From Cyanidiococcus yangmingshanensis (lineage: Eukaryota > Rhodophyta > Bangiophyceae > Cyanidiales > Cyanidiaceae): a DNA stretch of 64,000 bases. A model generated the notes under the pieces. The model was not told the origin of the DNA. It was given only the letters and a program-made list of their open reading frames with translations, and did no database searches. The translations under genes were made by a program, and so were the position numbers. Positions 10,713-20,793 of the stretch are shown here, piece by piece (position 1 is the stretch's first letter; every line of letters begins with the position of its first letter). The DNA is taken from NCBI GenBank assembly GCA_013995675.1, contig VWRR01000014.1, positions 124,001-188,000 on the forward strand, written 5' to 3'.

Positions 10713-11670
10713 ATGCTCAGGCACCTGTGTACGCACCTAACCAAGCGATTTTATGCACCACAGCGCTTGTCTGCTTCACTGCAGAGGCGGCGACTGGCTT
10801 GTAAAGGAAAAGACGACAAAACAGAGGGTGCGTCGAAGGCTCCAAGTTCGGGCCCGGATGACTCGGGACCTGTCGATGAAGAACTCTTGGCGGAGATGTT
10901 GCTCGCTGATGATACGCTTCGAGACTTGGAAAAGCAGCAGGAGCAGCAACAAGTTCCGGCAGACGACACATCGCGGAAAGGGAGGACTTCGTTGGCGGCG
11001 GAGTACTTTGGGCCTTCGTTCGCTGCGGACCTGGCTCCAACAGAGGTCGACACCCTGTTGGCAGCGATGGAGCGACGCATCCTCGATGATGTCGATGCGA
11101 CACTAGGTGCGCCACCTGCGAGGCTGCACGTGTCCATTTTACCGATACTCGAACACGGAGTGCGAATCACCACTCACCGAATGTACGTCTCTGGACACGA
11201 TCTTGGTGCGCACCCGCTCGAGAGAAAAGTGGCGCTCGAACTAGATACAGAGGTGCTCGAACGACGTGGTCTCTTGTCCAAGCCGCTTCGCCGAGCGATA
11301 GAGGTTATTGCAGGTCAGCGTTTTCGATCGCCGTCGATCGTTTACCTAACGAGTAATCGCTTCGAAAGCCGAGCTGAGAATGCTCGCTGGCTTCTCCACA
11401 TCCTAGATGCGCTCGTGCAACACGCTCGCTTTGCGGTCGGAGAATGGGATCGCCACCAGTTCGAGGCATGGCGCAACCCAGAGATGGCAATCCTCGTCGA
11501 ATCCCTCGACACGCGTATGGCTGGAGTCGCGCTGGGATCCCGTCACCAAAACCCAACTGAGTGACTATTTCGAGGGCTTGCCCCAAATTTTGGAAAACGA
11601 ACAGCGACGCTGGCAACAGATGGAACGTGATCTCGGTGAGCCCTTGCCATACCCAGGAAGCGAGCCCTAG
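10713..11670 (+). CDS. MRPS35: Mitochondrial small-subunit ribosomal protein mS35 (frame break near 11507)
   Basis: About 318 residues. The start MLRHLCTHLTKRFYAPQRL is a good mitochondrial presequence; the frame upstream of 10713 begins with TTG. The mS35 core (MRP-S28 family) is about residues 155-255: RKVALELDTEVLERRGLLSK, the GQRFRSPSIVYLTSNRFESR block, RAENARWLLHILDALVQHAR and a WDRHQFEAWRNPEM end. The first frame stops at 11564, but a second frame carries a clearly coding tail (ESRWDPVTKTQLSDYFEGLP, then ILENEQRRWQQMERDLGEPL). Removing one C from the CCC at about 11505-11507 joins them. The acidic linker at residues 45-100 is not part of the family core. Confidence 0.78.
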
Positions 11671-11761
11671 TATGAGGTAGTGGGATTTCGTGACCCAGAT
11701 TGCAGGAGCAGAGGTATACCGCTGCACAGACTTCGTTGCATATGCGCCAATGCGACGCCAC

Positions 11762-14204
11762 CTAGGACGACGTAATCGCAGGCATACCGTGATTGCCGTT
11801 GGGAATATCAGCGCTCAGTCGCCGCTGGTAGAAGAGAATATAGGCAGATGGAGAGACGATCCGTTTGGCGACCTCCTCATCATTGTCCGGCAATGCGGAT
11901 ACGTAGGCATCATCAAAATAGAACCAGCGAGAGCAGGAATTCCGGTAACAGGACGCTGTATAGTGACCACTTCCCAGACTGCCCATATGATGACTCACTG
12001 CGTAGAGATCATAGACCACAAGGGTGCCCGCAAAATCGAGTTCCAAACTGCGTAGCGGAAACTCTACCAGTACATCGATCTTGTCCCGGAACCAGGAGGT
12101 ATACTGGAAGCGCTTCAAATGAATGATTAGGATCGGCGGTGCACGATACAGAGATAGTTGCTTCCATGCCCGTTGGTGTCTCTTACATCGTGGGCAATAC
12201 CACAGGTTATCGTCATCCAGCTGTTCGGTCTCGCTCCAGAGGTGCAGGCATTGATGTAAATCGAGGCCACCAGTCAAATGACGGCCGCTTGTCACATTTG
12301 ACTCATTCGTGCTGTGCAATGCCAAACACCGTGAAACTTCCGCGGCATCTGCTGCCTGTTGCCATTCAAGTTCGTAAGACAGACTCCCGCCGGGGGCATG
12401 CGTTCGCACTCGCAGAGTATACGCTTCTGGATGCAAGTCACCCAAGACTCCTTTCAAACGCTCATGGATGGCGGCACGCACGTGTGATTCATCGAGCTCC
12501 TCTTTTTGAAGGGTGAAGACGAGCGGAATCCCAACGGGTTCCCGTTCAGGACCAAACTGGTGGACTTCAACGACTTGTGCATCGGCGAATGGAGAGGCAC
12601 CGTTTGCGCAGGCAGTCGCACGCACTGCCTCGGGGATCGCACTCAAAAGGCCCTTGCCATTGGCCTGCGAGCGCATACTTCGGCCCTCGAGTGGAGCCAA
12701 TGCATCCCCGTCCTCAACCTCAATGGCTGCAAGCTGCTCAATATCAGTGATTTTCTCGATGCGCCTCCGCGGAGAGACAAGGCAGCTGGCACCGAGCGGT
12801 TGGGCGGTCGGTGTGCAATCCACGATGGCGAGTTCATGAGCATCGAGTCCAGTGACCTGTTGCAGTCGCTCTTTCAGTATCCGCACGTTCGCTCTGCGCG
12901 GAATGCGCAGGTCCCAGCACTGCGGCGGACGACCTTGTCGCACGTCATCCAGCGTCCAGACGCGGATAGAGACGATGCGTTCACGTCGTCCCTGGTAACG
13001 GCAGCGACAAGTACATGAACGGATCATGAGTAACGCTGACCTTGTCACACTCGGGACACTGTACGCGAGAACGATACTGACCATGAAAAAGATCCACAAT
13101 GACAGAATCGTTGCGGGCCTTGTGATATTTCCACGCTTCGTCAGCCGGTATATCTTGATCGGGATCTAGCGGAATGTAAGGTTTTCGTCGCACTCGGTTC
13201 AAGTCCTCATGAAGACCGTCTAACAGAAACGTTATCCACTCCTGAGCATCATGCTGTCCGTATCCAGAAAATTGCGGCGCATATCGAGAAACTTGATACT
13301 TGAACCGTCTTGGTGCAACCGTCCCCTGGCTCGTAGACCAGAGTTGACGAATAAGTGCAGCAAACTCTTCGGCGAGGACTCCCCCCGTTCCCAGGGGGTT
13401 GGTGCGATTCAAGTCCTTGCGATACTCGCCCGAGAGAAAATACTCTGTCAGCGGGACCGTCGATGCCAAGCACTGAATCGCGGAATTCATGAAACACGTA
13501 TTCCCGAGGTTGTTCAGGCCCACGAGACCCGTTGCGCGAGTCGCCGCAATCGCATTAGTCTCGGTTGAGAGTTTGCGCACGCGTGCTCGACGCACACTCT
13601 CCTCGCTGGTGTACAAATCGGTGTTGTCGGTAATCATCGCGTCACGAATCGAGCCCGTGGTCGGTAAGGGCTCCACCGAGTCAGCCATGTAGAGTGGCCC
13701 TGGGTGCAGGCTTTTGACATCAGCCTCCTGAGAGACAAAGCGCTCCTCGCCGTCAATTAGAACGCGCAGCGGACGCACCTCAACGAGACCGTTGCTCATC
13801 ACCGGCAGCAGGTCCGGAATCGGCCCATCAGCACCGTATTCCGACACGAGATGCTTGAACTCCGACTCTGGAACAAGCACAAAGTCCTCGTACTCAACGA
13901 GACCAGAACGTAACAATTGTGGCCGCTGTGCGTCCGTAAGCTTCGAAATAGGCATCGCCTCTATATGTTCAGCGCACTGCTGAACCTGTTCACGATACCA
14001 CGTAGCCGGAACGGCTCCATAATAAAGCGGCTGCTCTGAAGCGTCGCGAGTACGCACCGCCGCTTCCGAACGCCCGCCAGCTTTCGTTGCCCCGTCTCTA
14101 GCGCCAGCAAAACTCACGTTCTCTTCGTCCGAAACCATATCATGGTTATCAAGCAAGTGCTCCGTCGAAGAAGCTGATCGTTCCAAACCACTGGAACGCA
14201 CCAT
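11762..14204 (-). CDS. DUSP-UCH ubiquitin carboxyl-terminal hydrolase (frame break at about 12992)
   Basis: About 813 residues, a USP4/11/15-like cysteine protease that removes ubiquitin. A DUSP-like region (about residues 57-150; [36 protein letters not shown]) precedes the catalytic domain. The Cys box is [20 protein letters not shown], with the [20 protein letters not shown] block after it. Zinc-ribbon pairs CPECDK and CPRCKRHQ are visible, and the His box is [17 protein letters not shown] ubiquitin-like insert probably lies between the two halves of the catalytic domain ([12 protein letters not shown] onward). The first frame stops after [10 protein letters not shown] and the next resumes [13 protein letters not shown]; one extra G in a GGG run explains it. 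The start is the ATG at 14204. Confidence 0.88.
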
Positions 14205-14701
14205 CCTGCTTGTGAGGCGTCTAGAGCCAAACTACGAACGTCGCGAAATCGCCGCGTTTCAACCGTACGCTCGCTCATGGGCGAGCCTTGTCGCAAACGC
14301 GGCGATGGCACTCGCCAGCGCGCCCTGAGCATCTGACTGACGCGATCCACGACCCGAATGAACAGCCTCCCCGCCCCGAACGATCGCTGATGTCGCCATG
14401 GACATCGCGCGCGCATATAGCGTTCCCTGGCGCCAGGCGCAACGATCACAGCTGGCTGATCGATGATGGCGAACGAGGGCGCACCGTGCGTTCGATCGGC
14501 ACCGTCGTCTGTGCGGCCCCGCTGGCATGGCACCCGATATTCGGGTAGCCAAACACCATGCTGAGAGCGCGCGGCGCTCGCCCCGAGGAACTGCCTCTGC
14601 TGTGTTTTTTGGGGTTCTTAACGATTTGTGCGCCAGCGAGTCCTCGAGGGACCAACAGACTACTTTGTGGTCTAGTTTTGTCGGTGTTGGAATAGGACAC
14701 G
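14205..14701. other. 497-bp intergenic stretch, divergent promoters
   Basis: It lies between the deubiquitinase (minus) and the carrier gene (plus). GC-rich DNA with only short frames; no T-loop or terminator of a Pol III gene was found. Confidence 0.35.
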
Positions 14702-15784
14702 ATGAGCTCGGCGGACTCGCGTGAGCACAAGCGACTGGCCAACTTTCTGGCTGGTGCCCTGTCGGGGCTGACCACAACGCTAGTCTTGCAGCCTCTGGAT
14801 GTGGTGAAAACCCGTATGCAGCAGACGATGCTGTTCTCTAAGACAGTTGGCCTCTTGGATGAAGAACGAATTCACTTCGATCCGAGTCGCGCGCAGGTTC
14901 GGAAACCGCCCATTCGGCCCGGAAAGGCGCTGCGTGCTGCTCGGTCAGTGGTCGAAGAGAGCGGGCTGCTGGGGCTTTGGCGGGGCACGACGCCGACAAT
15001 TTTGCGGAATATGATGGGTGTCGGAGTTTATTTCGTGGCCTTGAACCAGATCGCGACCCATCTACGTGGGTCTGATCCGGAACTGGCGCCACAGTACGCA
15101 CTTCTGGCTGGCGCCACTGCACGCTCCGTGTCCGCGACGCTGTTGTGTCCGCTCACGGTGATCAAAGCGCGCTTCGAAGCGGCCGGGCCCTGTGAATATC
15201 GACATGTGCTGGATGCGCTGTACAAGATCGCGCGATATGAAGGTATTCGGGGGCTCTTCTCAGGACTTTTGCCAACTGTGTTGCGCGACGCTCCGTATTC
15301 GGCGCTCTATGTCTTTATCTATCTCCGAACACGGGATCGGGCGCAGGAGCTTGCGCCACATACAAATAGTATGATTATAAGCTTTGCGTCAGGGTTCGTG
15401 GGTGGCGGCCTCAGTACGCTTTTGACCCAGCCTCAGGATGTTGTGAAAACCCGGATGCAGTTAGCTCGACACGTGGCCGCGGATCGTGACCAATATGCAA
15501 CTGTACGCATGGCAATCCGGCGAATCTGGCGCGAGGAAGGCATCTTTGGTTTCTTTCGTGGCGCGGCTCCACGCATCTTGAAACGTTGTCTCGGATCCGC
15601 CATCACCTGGATGATTTATGAAGAAGTTGTGGGGATGATGGATAAGCTCCTCGGGGCGAAGATCACAACACCAACAAGGCCATCGTCTACGCTCGGCGTC
15701 ACTGCAGACACGAAGGCTCGACACGCTAGTAGCCGCCAGACAGCCACAGCTGTAGTGGGCACTCCGAGTGCATCGCAACGTTGA
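14702..15784 (+). CDS. SLC25A38: Mitochondrial carrier, SLC25A38/Hem25 type (glycine import)
   Basis: A 360-residue mitochondrial carrier with three tandem repeats. The repeat signatures are QPLDVVKTRMQ, CPLTVIKARFE and QPQDVVKTRMQ. Subfamily features match SLC25A38/Hem25: GLWRGTTPTILRNMMGVGVY, the ARYEGIRGLFSGLLPTVLRD block and DAPYSALYVF, with the GFFRGAAPRILKRCLGSAIT end. That subfamily supplies glycine to the matrix for heme synthesis in fungi and animals. Photosynthetic eukaryotes usually make 5-aminolevulinate from glutamate, so the role here may differ. The tail after residue 320 is Thr/Ala-rich and not part of the fold. The frame is intact and the ATG is at 14702. Confidence 0.87.
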   Translation: MSSADSREHKRLANFLAGALSGLTTTLVLQPLDVVKTRMQQTMLFSKTVGLLDEERIHFDPSRAQVRKPPIRPGKALRAARSVVEESGLLGLWRGTTPTILRNMMGVGVYFVALNQIATHLRGSDPELAPQYALLAGATARSVSATLLCPLTVIKARFEAAGPCEYRHVLDALYKIARYEGIRGLFSGLLPTVLRDAPYSALYVFIYLRTRDRAQELAPHTNSMIISFASGFVGGGLSTLLTQPQDVVKTRMQLARHVAADRDQYATVRMAIRRIWREEGIFGFFRGAAPRILKRCLGSAITWMIYEEVVGMMDKLLGAKITTPTRPSSTLGVTADTKARHASSRQTATAVVGTPSASQR

Positions 15785-16258
15785 ACGCCAAAAAATGCAC
15801 CGCTGCACCTGTTCGAAGGGCGCCGGTACACGCTTCTTCAACGACAAGTCCATGCGTGATCGTTACGAAAAAGTACAAAGTCTCCCAAATGTATATATTG
15901 ATAGGCAACATGCTCGGAAAGAGCAATATTATTTGGTGCTTGCACGACCACGAAAAGAGGCAGACCACAAGTTTGTTGCACACACCGACCGAGTATGTGC
16001 AACGGATCGTTTGTCGGCAGCGCGACGCCAGACTCATGGTACCTGCGACCGGAGACGGACGCTCTCTTGGGTGCATTGACGGCCCTGGACGATATACAGG
16101 CATCGCATAGAACGAGCTCCATTTATGGCATTTGCAAGAAGCCTCACGAGCGACGCTCAAGTCGCGTGCGAGAGTGCCAACGCATGCCTGCAGGGGGCGA
16201 TGCATTGGGTACCGAGACCTTAACCAAATAGACGAGCTTGTTGCATCGAATCTTAGTG
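15785..16258. other. 474-bp stretch between convergent genes
   Basis: It holds the 3' ends of the carrier and FKBP genes. A minus frame of 178 codons (15726-16262) crosses it but overlaps the carrier end and lacks coding character. TATATATT-like sequence at 15893 is not followed by a recognisable RNA gene. Confidence 0.35.
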
Positions 16259-16798
16259 TCAATTGGAGTTGGCAAAGTCCAACAGCTCAACTTCGAACTC
16301 GAGCGCCGCTGAAGGCGGAATCACACCCGGTATTCCACGCTCTCCATATGCTTCGGCGGGAGCACAGTAAATTCGTGCCAGTTCGCCTCGCCGCATGGTC
16401 GCTATCGCTCTGTCCCAGCATGGAATAACTTGCTGAACACCCAACTCGAAGGTGAATGGTTTTCCACGTTTGTAGGAGGAGTCAAACTCCACCTTGGTAT
16501 CGGCAACAACACCCCGATAGTGAACGGTGACGAGGCTTTTAACGGACGGATACGAAGCGGACCGGCGGCTCGGATCAACCGGCTCGCCGGGACGTAACAC
16601 ATGTTTCCTTACTCTTCGAAAAACACTCACTTGATTTGCTATCCGATTCAAGATAATGAATACGCAGAGCACCATCAGGACCAGACGTACAACGTTACCT
16701 CGGGTCCAGAAGTGGTTCCGTGCACGATAAGTCGCATTCGCCGCACGCAGCGCCTCAGTCAAAGACGGTGGCGACTTGGCTACCTCTCTGTTCCCCAT
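16259..16798 (-). CDS. Membrane-anchored FKBP-type peptidyl-prolyl isomerase
   Basis: 179 residues. An N-terminal arm with one transmembrane helix (about residues 36-55; VVRLVLMVLCVFIILNRIA) precedes a single FKBP domain (about residues 85-178). FKBP motifs are VTVHYRGVVADTKVEFDSSY, the FTFELGVQQVIPCWDRAI block with conserved V-I and W of the active pocket, the AYGERGIPGVIPPSAALEFE end and VELLDF. It should catalyse prolyl isomerisation on the lumenal or outer face of a membrane. Which membrane cannot be told: no clear transit peptide precedes the helix. The ATG at 16798 overlaps the end of a small upstream frame, so an N-terminal extension cannot be ruled out. Confidence 0.87.
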   Translation of the reverse strand: MGNREVAKSPPSLTEALRAANATYRARNHFWTRGNVVRLVLMVLCVFIILNRIANQVSVFRRVRKHVLRPGEPVDPSRRSASYPSVKSLVTVHYRGVVADTKVEFDSSYKRGKPFTFELGVQQVIPCWDRAIATMRRGELARIYCAPAEAYGERGIPGVIPPSAALEFEVELLDFANSN

Positions 16799-17037
16799 AA
16801 TGAGATCAACGCGGATGATTGGGATTGTTTTTGTTCCTTACCCAGGGTACCGACGGCGAGTGGGTGCCCAGCAGCGTCGTTCGTCTTCCGTTGCGCGATC
16901 CCATTTTTCGCGCGTGCCAAGTCGACCATGTCGCCTCTGGCCAGCGAGACAGCGTCTCCGTTCCGGCACGCCTCGAGAACGTCGCCACCAAACGGCCGAG
17001 ATGCTGCTCGGATATGGACTTTTTGAGAGTCAGACAC
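16780..17037 (-). CDS. Possible small protein or FKBP N-terminal extension
   Basis: An 85-codon frame ending 19 nt inside the FKBP start. It reads like protein (SDSQKVHIRAASRPFGGDV, then ARGDMVDLARAKNGIAQRK), but the first codon is GTG with no in-frame ATG after the preceding stop. Removing one A from the AAA just upstream would give an in-frame ATG and a 93-residue product, and such extra bases are common in this window. It could be a separate small gene or, with one missing base, the front of the FKBP. No family recognised. Confidence 0.28.
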   Translation of the reverse strand: MSDSQKVHIRAASRPFGGDVLEACRNGDAVSLARGDMVDLARAKNGIAQRKTNDAAGHPLAVGTLGKEQKQSQSSALISLWGTER

Positions 17038-17232
17038 GCTGTGTCTCAGCTCATTTCATGTCGACTTGACCATTCATGCCTTGGGGGCTCGTCAATGACC
17101 CTGTCTTGTGCTGCATAGATCAAGTTTCGAGCAATCATACTCTCGGACGCTTTACGGGAGCCGTGTCCGCTATTTATCCTAAATATACCAAACGCTCGCT
17201 TCATCGAAACGTTCGATCATTTTCCCCAGCAT
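16799..17232. other. 434-bp stretch upstream of FKBP, downstream of PCO gene
   Basis: Both neighbours are on the minus strand, so this holds the FKBP promoter and the PCO 3' end. An A/T-rich patch (about 17171-17201) is the only compositional feature. Confidence 0.35.
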
Positions 17233-18204
17233 TTATCGATGGTTGAACCGCCACAGACCAGGCAGGAAACGCTGTCGAGCGCGTTGCACATAGACGAGGT
17301 CATCGCCCGGGAATCGCTCAAGAAACCATCGTGAGTGACTGTCGCGTATCTCGCTCTGTAATCGCTGCTTCGCACGATAGTAATGACATTGATAGAGCTC
17401 ATGCTCACTGCTTTGGTCTAGGGAGATCGATGGTGCGGGATACGGTGGCATGATGACATCGAGCATAGCACAGGGCTCGTTGAGTGCAACGATCTCGTGG
17501 ATGTTCCCGCCCGACTTGGGGTACAGAACCCAGGTATCTCCAGCTCGGCGCTCGCAACGTTCTAGTACGGATCGTGCCCAGCCGCCTTCCTGATGATGGC
17601 TCTCCAGAACGCTATGGTCCGTTGATGCCGAAGGAGTATCAAAGTCCAAAGCACGCATGATGAGGGAGCCCCAAAGAACTCGAGAGACCACAACCATTCC
17701 AAAGTGATCGTGAAGAGGCAAATAGGCTCCTTTTGGAAGAACAAAAACGCCTACAGAAAAAAGACCAGGGTATTCGGCCCCGTAGACGTACTGAATGGGG
17801 CGCACCGGCCAGTTACACTCCTCAGGCCACTGACCAGGATGCAGAGACGGCGTCCCTTCACGATCGTGTTCAGGTGATTCCAAGTCTCTTCTCTGAAGGC
17901 TAAAGTCTTCACACTCGAGCGCTTTCAAAACCGCAACAAGCGAGCTTGTGTGCTCTCGCGCTGCCGCCTCATAGGCGTCACTGAGTACGTGAGGTGCGCG
18001 TTGCCGAGCTCGGCGGAGCTCCCCAGCAACTCGTTCAACACTCTCGACGAACGCCTCTGCGCCGTGCCTGTGCCTCTTTTCACTGCTTGTGGTAGTGCCC
18101 ATTCGTAACCAATATCGCGGTATATTGAGCAGGGCCTTGTTCAAGTCGGGTCGAAGGGAAGAACGTTGTCGCAAGGACAGACGCCGTACCCAGCAGTTGG
18201 CCAT
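17233..18204 (-). CDS. Thiol dioxygenase of the PCO/ADO family
   Basis: 323 residues. The family oxidises N-terminal cysteine of proteins (plant cysteine oxidases, an oxygen-sensing N-degron step) or cysteamine. The cupin core is clear: YVYGAEYPGLFSVGVFVLPK, then PLHDHFGMVVVSRVLWGSL with two of the three iron-binding His residues, and GGNIHEIVALNEPCAMLDVI with the third. The PPYP motif that follows and the C-terminal YYRAKQRLQSEI region also fit. The N-terminal 40 residues are Arg/Leu-rich and could be an organelle presequence; a second Met lies at about residue 35. The ATG is at 18204; the frame upstream starts with GTG. The frame is intact. Confidence 0.88.
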   Translation of the reverse strand: MANCWVRRLSLRQRSSLRPDLNKALLNIPRYWLRMGTTTSSEKRHRHGAEAFVESVERVAGELRRARQRAPHVLSDAYEAAAREHTSSLVAVLKALECEDFSLQRRDLESPEHDREGTPSLHPGQWPEECNWPVRPIQYVYGAEYPGLFSVGVFVLPKGAYLPLHDHFGMVVVSRVLWGSLIMRALDFDTPSASTDHSVLESHHQEGGWARSVLERCERRAGDTWVLYPKSGGNIHEIVALNEPCAMLDVIMPPYPAPSISLDQSSEHELYQCHYYRAKQRLQSEIRDSHSRWFLERFPGDDLVYVQRARQRFLPGLWRFNHR

Positions 18205-19212
18205 ACCGAATAGCAACACATTCGCCCTGGACTGGATTGCAAAACGTCAACGTCGTCTCCTCGGTCGAGACAAATGCGAAACGTTTTTGGAACCAAACTT
18301 GATCGATCGACTTTTCCCATGGAGAGTGCAGGGAACGAGTGATTTACATCAGGGTGTATGTGATATAAAAAGGTTTCGATCATGGGGAAAGCAATACGCA
18401 AGGATTGGTGCCGCGTGCGGAGCGATGAATGCACCCGGTCAGCAGTCACAGCTCGCGGTATCGCTACCAAGTAAATAAAATCTGGTTTCAGATGCACCAG
18501 CATCATGGCATCCTTTATTCGAATCCTTGATAAGAGCACCTCCATTTTCTGAAATGGGAATCGTGCAGAGATTGCTGCCGCACTTGGAAGCCACAGAGTA
18601 TGGACACTGACGGCATGCAAGAGCGTTGGTCCACTAGTACCTGCCGGAGCGCGATGGATGGCATTGGAGGCGGCCTCTCCACGATACAGGTGGTCCGAAA
18701 ATCTGGATACAATATCAGTGATCCCGATGTATTTCCGAGGCACACGACGTACGCTGACTTGAGTGGTCACCGGGGAATCTGTGGTTGCAGCGTTATCTCG
18801 TCCGTGATTGGCTCTGCTGCATGCTAAGCTCGGTGTGGCGCGATCCTGTCAAGCGGACTGTTGTATACTCGCGGAGGGCGTGTCTAAGAGAGCTGATACA
18901 TCCGTTGTGATAGGAGGCAGCATGCTCCCATTAGATTGCGAACACTTTGGAGCAAATCATCTGATTCGGCAGCTTTGTACATTCGCATTTACAGGGAATC
19001 GGTCCGTTTGGTTTGGAAGCACTGTGCACCGTATCTGCGAGGAGGACCTCAAAGAAGCGATGATAAGAGCGTGTACGCAACTGAGCATCGAGCGACGCTT
19101 TTTGGAAATGTTCGAAGTTTGCATCTTCGCGAATGCATCGAGACATGGACACAACGTTCGGCGGGGCGCACTTACACCAGACGATGCAACGTTTGACGCG
19201 GCAAGCCCCATT
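18205..19212. other. About 1-kb stretch with no firm gene
   Basis: It lies between the PCO start and the end of the EEP phosphodiesterase gene. A minus frame (18141-18770) and a plus frame (18922-19245) are the longest; only the latter begins with ATG (see its entry). No tRNA T-loop motif that can pair was found. Confidence 0.35.
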
Positions 19213-19245
19213 TCAAATGCTTGGAAGCGATATCGGCACCCGTAG
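18922..19245 (+). CDS. Hypothetical small protein
   Basis: A 107-codon frame from an ATG. Parts look protein-like (VHRICEEDLKEAMIRACTQL), but no family is recognised and the last 33 nt overlap the 3' end of the EEP gene on the other strand. Could be chance. Confidence 0.2.
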   Translation: MLPLDCEHFGANHLIRQLCTFAFTGNRSVWFGSTVHRICEEDLKEAMIRACTQLSIERRFLEMFEVCIFANASRHGHNVRRGALTPDDATFDAASPISNAWKRYRHP

Positions 19246-20793
19246 CATTGCTAACACGGCCGAATGATCTGATAACGAATAGTCCTGCTCGGGAAAAATC
19301 CGAGTCCGTGCGGCTTGTGGCACTGTATAGCGATATATGCGCACGGCGTTATCCTCATCACCGTATGCCACCATAGCTCCGTGACGAGGATCAAACAGCA
19401 GATAATCAATGCACTTTCCATCGTCAGTGATGGGGTGTATACCGCCGTGGGCATGACTCAAGAGATCGCAAACGCGAAGGGCGGTACCGTTTTGAGCCGT
19501 CCGTCCGAGCCGATCCATGAGCTCACGATACCACTTGCTCTCTCGGGGGTCATCCGGAGAGACCCGGGCGTTGATATTAAAGTCCCCAGTAATAAGGATC
19601 GGCCCTTCATCATCGGCGACCTTGCGCAGAATAAAGTCGCGCATTTCTTCGGCCTGGCAAAAGCGAACCTCAGCATGATATTCCTCAGGCTCGTAGCCGG
19701 GTCGATCACCGGCTTGCATGTGGGTGCTGAATACATGCAAGTAGCGTGCCCTCCCCTGGTTTTCGAGTTCACGTGTATACACAGCATTGTTTGGAAACGA
19801 GGATGCATTCCATTTTGGTCTCAGGTTCTGCGGCCAGTACGGCGGTAATTCGATGCGCGCATAGAGAACGCCCTTACCTACGAGTGCATCAATCGTATGG
19901 TAGACGACGTGTTCGTAGTGAATATAATCCCATTCGACAATGGGAAAGCGGCTGAAAATGCTCACGCCACCATCAACGAACTTGGGAGGTAGGCGTAACA
20001 CTCGACGCGGCAGATAGACATGATATCGCATACCGTAGTGTTCCAGAGCTGCCCCCAGAGCTGCACGACGGTTGCTGTAGGAATCGAAGAGCTCCTGGAA
20101 GCAGATGATATCAAATTGTGTGAGTTCAGGCAGCAGCAATTTCAAGCGCTCGTCTTTGAGGTCGTCGCCGTTCGAGCCCGAAACCCCAGGTGGCCGCACA
20201 CATACATTGTAGGACAGGACGCGCACTGGGAGGCCACGACGGCACACGTCGCCTATTTCGGACTCGGCAAAGAGACGCGGCACGTTCTGACGGGCGATCT
20301 CGACATACTCACGTGTTCGGCGATGCCAGTTGCTGGCAGCCAGCAAGGCGCCCAAGAACACCAGGCTGAGACCAGTGAAAACAAAAAAAGTGCTCGCCTT
20401 GCCACGAAATAAGCATAGCGCGCCCCTTCTGGGCGAGTGCTCTGTCAGCAGTAGATACGAGGCGCCCGTCTCGAGGAGCGTTGAAGACGAATCGCCCGAG
20501 TCACCTCCGATAAAATAAGAGCAACCAAGTAAAATCACCGGCAAAGCTATCATGAGCGAGGGGAACAACTTGCGTACACTAACGCCCAAGAGCGTTGCCT
20601 TGCGAACTTGTTGTATGGAATAAAACATAGCGAACAGTGCTTCAGAAACGCCGCACACGGCCAGCAAAAGCCACCACTGCCGGTGAGCAAACCATTTCTG
20701 CCACAAGGCGTGAGTGCTATCTATGGCTCGAGACACCGCAAGCCCCAAAGCAAGACAAATCCTTGTTTCGTAACGACTATGCTCTGTTTCCAT
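19213..20793 (-). CDS. Membrane EEP-fold phosphodiesterase, neutral sphingomyelinase-like
   Basis: 526 residues. Three hydrophobic segments lie in the first 165 residues (WWLLLAVCGVSEALFAMFYS, LFPSLMIALPVILLGCSYFI, FFVFTGLSLVFLGALLAAS). The rest is an endonuclease/exonuclease/phosphatase domain with all catalytic blocks in order: VLSYNVCVRPPG (Asn), IICFQELFDSY (Glu), VFSTHMQAG (His), ILITGDFNIN (Asp, Asn), CIDYLLFDPR and LSDHSAVLAML (Asp, His). This order and the FDIICFQELF wording fit neutral sphingomyelinase and related lipid phosphodiesterases rather than DNA-repair members. A membrane location next to a lipid substrate is inferred. The frame is intact; the ATG is at 20793. Confidence 0.82.
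   Translation of the reverse strand: METEHSRYETRICLALGLAVSRAIDSTHALWQKWFAHRQWWLLLAVCGVSEALFAMFYSIQQVRKATLLGVSVRKLFPSLMIALPVILLGCSYFIGGDSGDSSSTLLETGASYLLLTEHSPRRGALCLFRGKASTFFVFTGLSLVFLGALLAASNWHRRTREYVEIARQNVPRLFAESEIGDVCRRGLPVRVLSYNVCVRPPGVSGSNGDDLKDERLKLLLPELTQFDIICFQELFDSYSNRRAALGAALEHYGMRYHVYLPRRVLRLPPKFVDGGVSIFSRFPIVEWDYIHYEHVVYHTIDALVGKGVLYARIELPPYWPQNLRPKWNASSFPNNAVYTRELENQGRARYLHVFSTHMQAGDRPGYEPEEYHAEVRFCQAEEMRDFILRKVADDEGPILITGDFNINARVSPDDPRESKWYRELMDRLGRTAQNGTALRVCDLLSHAHGGIHPITDDGKCIDYLLFDPRHGAMVAYGDEDNAVRIYRYTVPQAARTRIFPEQDYSLSDHSAVLAMLRVPISLPSI

Noticed and set aside
14484-14506. GTGCG-TTCGATC-GGCAC as a tRNA T-arm
   Set aside because: The closing pair is G-G and no other tRNA arms surround it.
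18141-18770. 209-codon minus frame upstream of the PCO gene
   Set aside because: It begins with GTG, ends inside the PCO start in another frame and shows no family features.
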